Source of the DNA: Chara braunii
Lineage: Eukaryota; Streptophyta; Charophyceae; Charales; Characeae
Direction: 5' to 3'
Length of the DNA: 24,231 bases
Assembly (NCBI GenBank): GCA_003427395.1
Contig: BFEA01000302.1
Coordinates: 1,680,474 to 1,704,704, forward strand
Shown: piece after piece, positions 10,841-18,501 of the stretch
How positions within the stretch are numbered: position 1 is the stretch's first letter
Layout: each line of letters opens with the position of its first letter
Notes under the pieces: model-generated
Database searches by the model: none
What the model saw: the letters and a program-made list of their open reading frames with translations, nothing else
What the model was told of the DNA's origin: nothing
Position numbers and translations under genes: made by a program

Positions 10841-11157
10841 TTAGCCATATTTGACAGTGATTTTTTAACCATCTTTCCAGAAATCTTTCTTATAAATGTC
10901 ACTATCTTATTACTTATCTATGGAGTGATTTTGAACACTTAAAAAATATACGATTATCCACCATTAATGCGTAATGTGAAATGGTTGGGTCTACTAAGTG
11001 TTTTGATGACAATTCTATTACCGATCAATAATCCTTTAACCACTGCTAACATATTTTATAATAATCTAATAATAAATAATTTGACCTAATTTTTGTAAAA
11101 TTTATCCTACATAAATACAAGGAGGATGTATAGCCAATACAGGGTCTTGTAGTACAT
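10612..11157. mobile_element. Element with ~54 bp terminal inverted repeats
   Basis: The left end (10612-10665: TTCAACCCTGTACTATAAG, then GTATTGGTTATACATCC) has its reverse complement at 11104-11157 (GGATGTATAGCCAATAC, then TTGTAGTACATGGTTGAA). Similarity continues weakly outside (CGGAAAAC left, TTTTCCCG right). The interior is AT-rich and has no transposase frame, which fits a non-autonomous DNA element. Its left end is also present in the direct repeat at 10194, so the unit may be nested. No clear target-site duplication was found and the superfamily is not assigned. Confidence 0.6.
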
Positions 11158-11159
11158 GG

Positions 11160-11600
11160 TTGAATTATTTTCCCGTATAAGTCATTAAAATTGACTTTCA
11201 ACATAACACTTTGTTGACGGGTAAGGTAGAAAAAATCGAATATGATCCAAATCGTTCCTTTTGGATTGCCCTAGTAAGCTGGCACCCTGGATCTACCCAA
11301 CCCCAACATCAAACAACATCTACAAGATTTACTCATATATGGGGAATGGAAAGACAACTCCCACACGTTTGGAACTGTGGGTCTGCAAAGATGAAAACTA
11401 GGGGCGTGAGAGTTGTAACCAACCACGGGGTCTGCTCCAGGAGAATTATGGAACCTCCCTTAGTATGCTGCCAGTAGCAAGGATAAGCTGTCAGACTCGC
11501 AGAACAAACCAAATAGCTTAGTGGCTGATAGCCATGCTGGCAGGTTTCGGTTCAGTTCAATGATGACGTGAACCCTTCGAAGATCAGAACTAATGATAGA
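11160..11600. other. No gene recognised
   Basis: An 88-codon frame at 11211-11477 has no recognisable domain. No repeat, RNA gene or element end was seen before the tRNA-like sequence that begins near 11609. Confidence 0.4.
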
Positions 11601-11604
11601 TTGA

Positions 11605-11890
11605 TGTAGGTTAGTGGTTAGAGCACTGGTTTGAAATGCACATTAAGGTATTAGGTTGCGGGTTCAAATCCGCATCCTTGCGCATGGACACCGGTAGGGC
11701 CTTAGAATGACACACGGCTGGACACACACCCCCCTGGGATGACGCAGGTTAGCTATTATAGACACTGCATGCGCAATACCCAAGGGATAACTCACAATTG
11801 TTGTATGTTGGGACTGGGGGATGGTAGGGTATCTTGATGTTCTTGGTCTATGGGTGGTCACGCGACTGTTGGGTGGTTTACACAATCTGG
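11605..11890 (+). mobile_element. tRNA-derived SINE-like element (head at 11609-11685)
   Basis: 11609-11685 resembles a tRNA. It has a D-arm/box A-like GTTAGTGGTTAGAGCAC, then a box B-like GCGGGTTCAAATCC. The T-arm stem is one base short (GCGGG against CCGCA), the region between the boxes is expanded and there is no matching acceptor stem, so it is not a working tRNA gene. The following ~200 bp would be a tRNA-unrelated body. The 3' end could not be fixed. Internal Pol III promoter boxes are the expected transcription signal of SINEs. Confidence 0.55.
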
Positions 11891-11996
11891 TTTACTCGAG
11901 CCCAGCACAGCACAACTACAGACTACTTCACAATATATGTCAACAACTTAGATCATTTGCACGATTCACATGAGGTCCTGTGTTCGATACCAGATT

Positions 11997-13115
11997 ATGA
12001 CTTAAGGTTGGTCATCCTCCTAGTACTTTGTCAAGGATTAAGGTTGGCATAGCAGTTTCTTAGTATGAGATGTCGGCCGTGTATACTGCACTTTACCGCG
12101 GGGCCGAAACGGGCTCCAGGGACATATGAGGTTGAGGTTGGCATCACAGTTCCTTAGTACCGGATGTCGGGGGTATCAGGAGATACTGCACCTTACCGCG
12201 GGGTCGGAATGGGCTCCATGGATATACGAGGGATCGAAGGATCCCCAACTCTCTCTATCAACGATTCTTCAGAGTCCATACACACATTCCATGATACATT
12301 CTACGATTCACGACTTAGGGTTGGCTATCCTCCTAGTACGTAGCTTAGGGCTTGAGGTTGGCATAGCAGTTCCTTAGTACGGGATGTTGGGGTTGTAGGA
12401 GATACTTCACCTTACCGCGGGGTCGGAACGGGCTCCAGGGATATACGAGAGAACGGAGGATCCCCAACTCTCTACCGTCAACACAATAAAATATTGTATC
12501 ACACACATGACTCAGGGTTGGCTATCCTCCTAGTACGTAGCATAGAGTTGAGGTTGGCACAACAGTTCCTTAGTACGGGATGTTGGGGGTTCCAGGAGAT
12601 AATGCACGTTACCCGGGGGGCGGAACGGGCTCCAGGGATATATGATGGAACAGAGGATCCCCAACTCTCTACAATCACTATCAACGATTCTCCAGGGTCA
12701 ATACACACAGTCCATGGTGCAGTCCATGATTCACGACTTAGGGTTGGCTATCCTCCTAATAGGTAGCTTAGGCTTGAGGCAGGAATATAGCAGTTCCTTA
12801 GTACGGGATGCCGGGGGTGTCAGGAGATACTGCACCTTACCGCAGGGCCAGAACAGGCTCCAAGGATATACGATGGAACAAAGGACTCCCATCTCTCTAC
12901 CATCAACACAATAGAACACTGCAATACACACATGACTCAGGGTTGGCTATCCTCCTAGTACGTAGCATGGGGTTGAGGCTAGCATAGCGGTTCCTTAGTA
13001 CGGGAGGTCAAGGGTGGCAGGAGATACTGCACCTTACCGCGGGGCCGGAATGGGCTCCAGGGATATACGAGGGGACGGAGGATCCCCAGCTCTTTGCCAT
13101 CAACAGAATAGTAGT
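11997..13115. repeat. Satellite-like array of alternating ~226 and ~198 bp monomers
   Basis: The landmark GCTATCCTCCTAGTACGTAG occurs at 12324, 12521, 12747 and 12946, with a diverged copy at 12011 and a unit lacking it from 12131. Every unit contains CAGTTCCTTAGTACGGGATG, CTGCACCTTACCGCGGGG and GGGCTCCAGGGATATACGA. Spacings alternate 197, 226 and 199. The linker also alternates: CAACGATTCTYCAG before the long spacing and CAACACAATARAAYAYTG before the short one. This gives a dimeric period of about 424 bp. The many 60-90 codon frames here are repeat artefacts. Confidence 0.9.
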
Positions 13116-13495
13116 AATACAACGTAACACTGTGCACCCTCATGAAGACCTGTAGTAGCATGTTCGTACCTAGCTCCCGAAGTCCCCGTGCAATCGGGCT
13201 TGCATGGCTTCTGCTTCAACCAGGGCTGAGCAGGGGGGTAGGTCTCTCTGCTTAGCTTGGGTGCCTGCAACCGCTGTCTGGTCAGGTCACACTGCCAATA
13301 TGGCAATGGGTGATGGTCCCGGGTGGTTAACACTAGGGCAGGACAGGGGTGGTGGGGGTGCGCCAGGGCAAAAATGATAAGAGGAAGGGTGGGTGGGGTC
13401 TTCAGAGGGATTCAGCTGGACAACCGAGTGACTGAGTACTGTGGGTAACTATCATTGGTCTAGTATCCCACCTCTACAACAACGTGGGCTTAAGA
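13116..13495. other. No gene recognised between satellite and triplet tract
   Basis: Mixed-composition sequence with G-rich patches at 13340-13400. Frames are short and unfamiliar. No element ends recognised. Confidence 0.4.
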
Positions 13496-13496
<1 letters not shown>

Positions 13497-13549
<53 letters not shown>

Positions 13550-13623
13550 CTACAACAACGACAACAACGACAACAACGACAACAACAACAACAACAACGA
13601 CGACGATGACGACGACGACGACG

Positions 13624-13663
<40 letters not shown>

Positions 13664-13710
13664 AGACAACCATGACGACGATGGCGACGACCACCACCAC
13701 CACCACCACC

Positions 13711-13767
<57 letters not shown>

Positions 13768-13769
13768 CC
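13497..13769. repeat. Compound trinucleotide repeat (CAA/CGA/CCA)n
   Basis: The tract is almost entirely ACN triplets in one register: CAA repeats, interspersed CGA, a pure ACG block near 13600-13627, AACGAC alternation, CCA repeats near 13690-13710 and CAA again. Since the period is 3, frames stay open on both strands (poly-Thr on plus, poly-Val or poly-Leu/Ser on minus). These are artefacts. Confidence 0.95.
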
Positions 13770-13857
13770 AGACTGCTGTTCCAACTATTGTCTATGCTGT
13801 GTTTGAGGGTGATAGACGACATTGCCAATAGGAAGGTCATGAAAAGAATGCTGTGAA

Positions 13858-14052
13858 GGGGAAACTACGTGGGAGTCACAAAGATGAGTTATAATTGCAT
13901 TATGGGCCAAGATACAGTTTTGAATTGCAGTTCGGACAATGTATACAACCCAGCTTTCTGGCCAGGTACGGTGCCCGAATTGCAATTGCAAACTGTATCT
14001 TGCCCCATAGTGCAATTATAACTCGTTTTTGTGACTCTACTGAGGTTACCCC
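13858..14052. mobile_element. Palindromic MITE, Mutator-like (copy 1)
   Basis: The ~78 bp arms are inverted repeats: GGGGAAACTACGTGGGAGTC at the left end and its counterpart GACTCTACTGAGGTTACCCC at the right. Inner matches include GAGTTATAATTGCA and AAGATACAGTTT. I count about 14 mismatches over 78 positions. The centre holds TGTATACAACCCAGC. Flanking 9-mers TGCTGTGAA (13849-13857) and TTTCGTGAA (14053-14061) agree at 6 of 9. The second copy at 17181-17371 has a better 9-bp match. Long inverted ends with 9-bp duplications are typical of the Mutator superfamily. No coding capacity. Confidence 0.75.
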
Positions 14053-14137
14053 TTTCGTGAAAGAAGGATGGGATTGTTCAGTACATAAGGAGGCGGAGGA
14101 ATCCAAGGAAATAAGTCTGTGCTGTTTTGAGAATGAC

Positions 14138-14339
14138 CACCGTCTTTCCCCGAACACAAAACCCACTCCAATTACGGCTAAACCCTAAACCGGAAAGATA
14201 GCTTGTCGACGTTCATTATCAGGGTGGGTTATGTTCGGGGGAAGACGGTAATATATACGGCTAAACCCTAAACCGGAAAGATAGCTTGTCGACGTTCACT
14301 ATCAGGGTGGGTTATGTTTGGGGGAAGACGGTAATATAT
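14138..14339. repeat. 83-bp tandem duplication with telomere-like motif and inverted arm
   Basis: 14174-14256 and 14257-14339 are copies of one 83-bp unit with two differences (CATTATC/CACTATC and GTTCGGGGG/GTTTGGGGG). Each unit begins ACGGCTAAACCCTAAACCGG, containing nearly two plant-type telomere units. Each ends GTTCGGGGGAAGACGGT, whose reverse complement resembles the upstream segment 14138-14168 (CACCGTCTTTCCCCGAACAC). The arrangement suggests an inverted-repeat element with one duplicated arm. Confidence 0.8.
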
Positions 14340-14346
14340 ATATTAT

Positions 14347-14400
14347 ATATATGCTGGCTTGTGATGGGGTGTGAACCGGCAGTCTGTAGAGTTTTCCATC
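14347..14400 (-). ncRNA. Decayed inverted copy of the hammerhead region
   Basis: Read on the minus strand, this gives ACTCTACAGACTG, then GGTTCACACCCCATCACAAG. The functional-looking copy on the plus strand has ACTCTGCAGACTG, then GGTTCAGCCTCCTGATGAG. The strand next to stem III and the loop 1 region are recognisable, but the CTGATGA core is lost (CATCACA), so it should be inactive. Confidence 0.5.
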
Positions 14401-14456
14401 TGGTGTGGGTGAGTGATAGTCTACTTTGATTTTGGTTAAGGTAGATTATCATGAAC

Positions 14457-14494
14457 CTGTCTCTTATACACATCTAGATGTGTATAAGAGACAG
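14457..14494. other. Tn5/Nextera mosaic-end junction (assembly artefact)
   Basis: An exact 19-bp mosaic end CTGTCTCTTATACACATCT is followed immediately by its reverse complement, the signature of a Nextera mate-pair circularisation junction left in reads. The flanks are duplicated on both sides: GTCTACTTTGATTTTGGTTA with AGGTAGATTATCAT occurs at 14419-14453 and again at 14501-14534. This stretch is therefore probably one genomic copy assembled twice around an untrimmed adapter. Not a biological feature. Confidence 0.97.
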
Positions 14495-14561
14495 GTGAGA
14501 GTCTACTTTGATTTTGGTTAAGGTAGATTATCATTTACAGTGTAATCAGTGAGGGGACTCT

Positions 14562-14621
14562 GCAGACTGTTGAGGGTTCAGCCTCCTGATGAGTCGGTGA
14601 AACTCCGACGAAACAGTTTGT
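14562..14621 (+). ncRNA. Hammerhead ribozyme, type III-like
   Basis: All core elements occur in order. Stem III 5' strand GCAGACTG (14562-14569) is followed by U16.1 and H17=U (14570-14571), so predicted self-cleavage is after 14571 (GUU triplet). Stem I is GAGG (14572-14575) with CCTC (14582-14585), closed by loop GTTCAG. CTGATGA is at 14586-14592. Stem II is GTCGG (14593-14597) with CCGAC (14605-14609), loop TGAAACT. GAAA is at 14610-14613. Stem III 3' strand CAGTTTGT (14614-14621) pairs over 8 positions, two of them G-U. The open helix is stem III, hence type III. It extends further through a GAGGGG (14551-14556)/CCCCTC (14627-14632) helix. In plants, type III hammerheads are known from retrozymes, whose circular RNAs they process. 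No flanking LTRs were found here. Confidence 0.85.
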
Positions 14622-14690
14622 CACAGCCCCTCGTTTGTTGTCCTCTTCTCTCTCTCTGCCTACGGTTTACTGGGCAGTTCTGTTTGTGAC

Positions 14691-14710
14691 GATATATATA
14701 TATATATATA
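14691..14710. repeat. (AT)n microsatellite
   Basis: Alternating AT run. A similar AT tract lies at 14331-14352, so the hammerhead-bearing inverted-repeat region is bracketed by AT microsatellites. Confidence 0.9.
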
Positions 14711-14719
14711 GACAGAAAG

Positions 14720-14975
14720 ACTAAAGGCATTATCTTTGGGTACGAGGTGATCAGTCCAAGGAAAGAAAAGAATACATCAGTGTCAATCGCCCGATGCACT
14801 GGCTGGCAACGACTGGTCCTTATGTAGCTGGAATTGGGCCAACTGTTAGTCTAGATACAGCAATCATGGCCGGTGTGCTATCGGGGGGGTGAAGACGGTA
14901 GGAAATCCGGGCCCAGATGCACAGTCACCTTGACCCCCCTAAAGGTGCACCCCAGTGCTGCTACTGGTGGTACTG
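14720..14975. other. No gene recognised
   Basis: Unremarkable mixed sequence with a poly-G run at 14883-14889 and the segment GTGAAGACGGTAGG that weakly echoes the 14.2 kb repeat arm. Confidence 0.4.
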
Positions 14976-15080
14976 CCATGGATGTACCTAGTTGGGCTGA
15001 CAGGTCAAATTCATTGTAGCTATCGCATATTATGGATGTACCTGGTTGGGCTAACAGGTCAAATTCATTGTAGCTATCGC
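14976..15080. repeat. Tandem duplication, 53 bp period
   Basis: ATGGATGTACCTAGTTGGGC...CAAATTCATTGTAGCTATCGC is repeated almost identically (ATGGATGTACCTGGTTGGGC...). The only clear substitutions are A/G and GA/AA in the first part. Confidence 0.9.
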
Positions 15081-15167
15081 TATTACTACGTTGTGATGGC
15101 TTCCTTGAACATGTCTCCTGTGATGGCAGAGCATGGATTATGCTGGAGTGGTGTCGTGTATGCGTGG

Positions 15168-15268
15168 GGAGGGTGGAGAGTGAGGCCACACTACGTACAG
15201 GGACGGGAGAGAGTGAGGCCATACTACGTACAGGGAGGGGGGAGCATAAGGCCGTACCGTGTACAGGA
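15168..15268. repeat. Three tandem ~33 bp units
   Basis: Units end in GAGGCCACACTACGTACAG, GAGGCCATACTACGTACAG and AAGGCCGTACCGTGTACAG, each preceded by a G-rich GGGAGGGTGGAGAGT-like start. Frames crossing this array are not supported as genes. Confidence 0.8.
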
Positions 15269-15313
15269 CTTGACGGCATTGGAGAGTGGGTGGGCAGAGC
15301 TGCTCTGGTGGGT

Positions 15314-15890
15314 TGAGGCCCCACTTGCCTTGATTCTTCATTGTGGGCCGTGGATCAGCAAGATCGAGGGCCAGCAAAAACATCGAGGGACTTGGGGCTT
15401 CGGTTCGGAATGTGCGGCAAAGTCGTAAGACGGGACCGCAGACAGTGAAAGCCTTGTTCTGTTGATATTTGTGGCTCGTCTCTTATCTTTTCTTGAAATG
15501 AACTTTCCGCAGTCTGAATGAATAGTGAAAAGGTCCCAACTTCAACAGTTACTCCCAATACCGAAACTTCATGGAGGTTTCGCCGCAGTTTCTTCTTGCC
15601 TTCTCTCTCGAAGAAAAGTGTGGCACAACCTCAAGGGGATTGCATCTGGCGGCAAAATCGCGGTACATGGGGCTTCTTATGGTGGGCAAGGGCTCAGAGG
15701 GTAACGGGTGACCCCAAGGGGAATGCATCTGGCGGCCGTGGTGGTGGCCGGCTTTGTTGTTTTTTCTTCTTTCCCCTTGTAATTTTGGCACTACAAGGTG
15801 GACTGAGTGGCATGGAATGGATCTATTTTGCAGTCACTGCGCAGAAAGCGCGCAAGGCCCCACTTACCTGGATTCTTTGTTTCTGGCCAT
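15314..15890. repeat. Dispersed direct repeats
   Basis: AGGCCCCACTTGCCTTGATTC (15314) reappears as AGGCCCCACTTACCTGGATTC (about 15857). CAAGGGGATTGCATCTGGCGGC (about 15637) reappears as CAAGGGGAATGCATCTGGCGGC (about 15716). The surrounding sequence has no recognisable gene. Frames of 146-171 codons at 15518-16269 overlap each other and are partly homopolymer-coded. Confidence 0.5.
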
Positions 15891-16163
15891 TGATCTTCAT
15901 AATCAACAGTCACAAATTGAGAATCCATGTGATTCATTGGGACCTCCCCCCTGGTTGATTCATCAGATGGCCACAGGCTCACAGCAAAACCAGACCGAAA
16001 CTTCCATTCAATTCTTTTTGTTCTTTTTCATCTTTTTTTTTTTTCCCTTCTTTTCTTCTTTTGTTCCTTTTCATTCATCTTTTTTGCACTGTTCCGTGGA
16101 CAACTGGACAGGCTTATCAGCCAAACCCTTTGTTCTTTTTCCTGTTTACACCTTCCTATTTCA

Positions 16164-16289
16164 GTGCATACTCACACTACTGGTAGCACTTTTTTACTCA
16201 TTTCTGGACGTAATGGCGGCCAGATGCATACACGCTCGGCCAAAAATGCGGTCAGATGCATTTATTTAAGATAGCGCGAGTGTGAGTAT
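16164..16289. repeat. 13-bp perfect inverted repeat around 100 bp
   Basis: GCATACTCACACT (16164-16176) is matched by AGTGTGAGTATGC (16277-16289). The enclosed sequence contains GGCCAGATGCAT and GGTCAGATGCAT. It could mark a small inverted-repeat element. No target-site duplication seen. Confidence 0.4.
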
Positions 16290-16365
16290 GCCCTTAGTGC
16301 CCAGAGATGGGAATATCCGCAGGCCTACAGTATCAAGTCTCTGCCATATCATCTTGCCTTTTGCT

Positions 16366-16372
<7 letters not shown>

Positions 16373-16437
<65 letters not shown>

Positions 16438-16438
16438 N

Positions 16439-16469
<31 letters not shown>
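16373..16469. repeat. Poly-T tract of ~97 bases with one ambiguous base
   Basis: Almost continuous T with N at 16438. The N indicates an unresolved assembly position and the true length is not known. Poly-Phe and poly-Lys frames over it are artefacts. Confidence 0.95.
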
Positions 16470-16470
<1 letters not shown>

Positions 16471-16479
16471 GAGGGATGA

Positions 16480-17175
16480 GTGGGGGCGGGGAAGTCACCG
16501 ACTTCTTGATCCATTTGCGAAAAAGAAGGAAAAAGAAAATATAAGCTCCACCAGTAACAACAGAGGCAGCTTCAGGCCCTTTTTTTTTTTTCACCCGAAG
16601 TTTCTTTTTTTTAACTCTTTTTTTTGGTCGATTTTTTTTCCCTGCCTCGACCATTGTTCCGGTCAGTCGTCTATCTTCATAATCTACAGTGCAAAAACAC
16701 AGGATGCAGGTAAGTGTGTGGTATCAACGGCCATGATGGACACTGAGCGTGGATAAAGCTGGCTTAATGAGCAGACAATCAGGCTGCCACCCTCATCTCC
16801 ACACAAAAAGGAGTGGCTCCGTTCCCTCGGTGTTCCCAATAAAATTCAAAATCCAACCTTTTTTCCATTTCTGGAAAATTTCATTTCAGTACTTATTTTC
16901 GCGTTGCCACGACACTCTCTCAAGGAATTCTTTAGAGTCTTTTTCCTTTTCCGGGAACTCCGCAATCTACCGTAGGAAAACACTGCCCAGTTCTTTTTCT
17001 TTTTTTTTTCTTTTTTTTTTTTCTTCTTCAGGACCCCCACTAAAAGGGCAGCGAAGGGAGTGGGAGGGGGAGGGGGAGCAGGCAAAGGGAGGGAGGTTGG
17101 GAAGCACTTGCTATATTTCATGCCCGCTTGATCTGAACGAGCAGGTCCGTGCTAACTGCAGCACATAGTAATATC
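16480..17175. other. No gene recognised; T-rich tracts
   Basis: Poly-T/C-rich runs at 16580-16640 and 16997-17030 and a G-rich patch at 17040-17100. Frames of 91-149 codons here are partly homopolymer-coded and overlap on opposite strands. No domain or RNA gene seen. Confidence 0.4.
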
Positions 17176-17180
17176 GGAAT

Positions 17181-17371
17181 AGGGTAACTTCAGTAGAGTC
17201 ACACAAAAAAGGAGTTATAATTGCACTATCATAATGGGGCAAGATACAGTTTGCAATTGCACTTCGGGCACCCTACCTGGCCAGAAAGTTGGGTTGTATA
17301 CATTGCCCGAACTCCATCTTGGCCCCTAGTGCAGTTATAACTCATTTTTGTGACTCCCGCGTAGTTTCCCC
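17181..17371. mobile_element. Palindromic MITE, Mutator-like (copy 2, inverted orientation)
   Basis: Same family as 13858-14052, in the opposite orientation. The left end is AGGGTAACTTCAGTAGAGTCAC and the right end GTGACTCCCGCGTAGTTTCCCC, with the same TATACA centre and the inner arm AAGATACAGTTTGCAATTGC. Flanking 9-mers TATCGGAAT (17172-17180) and TATGGGAAT (17372-17380) agree at 8 of 9, a convincing target-site duplication. Non-autonomous; no coding sequence. Confidence 0.8.
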
Positions 17372-17439
17372 TATGGGAATATCCCCATCTGGCCCTGGTT
17401 CGTAGCACAGACCAGTGATTGCAAAGACGAAGGGGGAGG

Positions 17440-17879
17440 CTTAAACCACCAGTACTTCCTTTTTTTTTGTTTTTTTTTATTCTTTTTTTTTTTTTTTTTC
17501 ATAAAGCCCAGGGTGTTGTAGAGGTCGGTTTCTGGACCCACGACAGGTACCTATCTCCAGTCAGCAACTAATTCATGGGACCCAGACCATCCTATCTTGG
17601 AGGATCTCCCTCAGACAGCCCCTACTGCAGGTTCCCCAACGACGACTCCACCAGAGTCTGCCTACTAACACCCCTCCTACCGGGATCCCTTAAGACAATC
17701 CCCTACTGTAGGTTCCCCACCGATATCCTCCAGCAGAGCTTGTCCCAGTACTTCCTAAAGTCGTGCCGGTAAACAAGCCATGATTTTAGGAAACGTACGG
17801 GCCACTAGAGGAGCGCCCAACAAATTCATCCCACTAGAAACGTTTCTACTGTAGCTGGGCCAAGTACTGGTGGTTTAAG
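17440..17879. repeat. 18-bp perfect inverted repeats enclosing 404 bp
   Basis: CTTAAACCACCAGTACTT (17440-17457) and AAGTACTGGTGGTTTAAG (17862-17879) are exact reverse complements. Inside are a poly-T tract (17458-17500) and two related ~45 bp segments 79 bp apart (AGACAGCCCCTACTGCAGGT near 17613 and AGACAATCCCCTACTGTAGG near 17693). Possible small transposable element. No target-site duplication or transposase. Confidence 0.55.
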
Positions 17880-17917
17880 GTAAGACTCAGGACCTGTGGT
17901 GTATGTTCCCCCCTTCT

Positions 17918-17995
17918 GTGTCCGTGGTAAGACAGCATGAATCTGGCCACAAAGGGGTTGCGTGTCCATGGTAAGACAGCATGAATCTGGCCACT
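17918..17995. repeat. Short tandem duplication, ~45 bp period
   Basis: TGTCCGTGGTAAGACAGCAT with GAATCTGGCCAC is repeated as TGTCCATGGTAAGACAGCAT with GAATCTGGCCAC. Confidence 0.85.
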
Positions 17996-18083
17996 TTGCG
18001 ACTGGGTTTATGCTTCGCTTACAAAAAAGAAAAGAAAAGAAAGAAACACTAGTTTCAGCCCTGCTCGGGGTGATGACAATCCA

Positions 18084-18480
18084 GTGGCCTAGCTCAGTTG
18101 ATTTAGGCACACAAGTGGCATTCAGGAGGTTGTGGGTTCAAGCCCAACGACCGCCTGGGGCACACTTAGTGTCAACGAACTGTGATAGTCCTCTGGATAC
18201 TCCTGATCGGTATCAGCGGGGTCTATGACCAACATGGGTGCGACCGCAAGCGCGTGTGGAAGAGTGTTGACCATAGCCTCTGCTGCTACTCAATGAGGGG
18301 TGGGGGACGATGAGAAAGGGAGGCTCAGCTACTGGTAAAATGCTTGGTCTTTGTATTAGCCGGAACCCCACTGGCGGCCCCACCCCATCTCCGACTACCG
18401 CTGTTGGGGTGGGGGGCAACATGATTTACCTCGTTTGCGAGGCCTTATGCTTGCAGGGGTCCCCTCTATATAGTCTTCGG
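18084..18480 (+). mobile_element. tRNA-derived SINE (family member 1)
   Basis: The head reads GTGGCCTAGCTCAGTTGATT, then CACAAGTGGCATTCAGGAGG, then GTGGGTTCAAGCCCAACG. That is box A (TAGCTCAGTTGA) and box B (GGGTTCAAGCC) of a tRNA gene with an abnormal anticodon region and no acceptor pairing. The same head occurs at 20453 and both continue into a similar TTAGTGTC/TTGGTGTC segment before the bodies diverge. SINEs of this type are transcribed by Pol III and moved by a partner LINE. No 3' tail was identified, so the end is approximate. Confidence 0.7.
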
Positions 18481-18501
18481 AGTAGTGGTCCATGCTAAGG
18501 G

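Noticed and set aside
11609-11685. Functional tRNA gene
   Set aside because: Box A and B are present, but the T-arm lacks a base, the anticodon-variable region is expanded and no acceptor stem forms.
13441-13806. Poly-threonine protein of 121 codons
   Set aside because: Generated by a triplet microsatellite with open frames on both strands.
16719-16745. GTGGTATCAACGGCCATGATGG resembling a tRNA-Met primer binding site or a cDNA template-switch adapter
   Set aside because: The match to either is partial and there is no LTR or adapter context.
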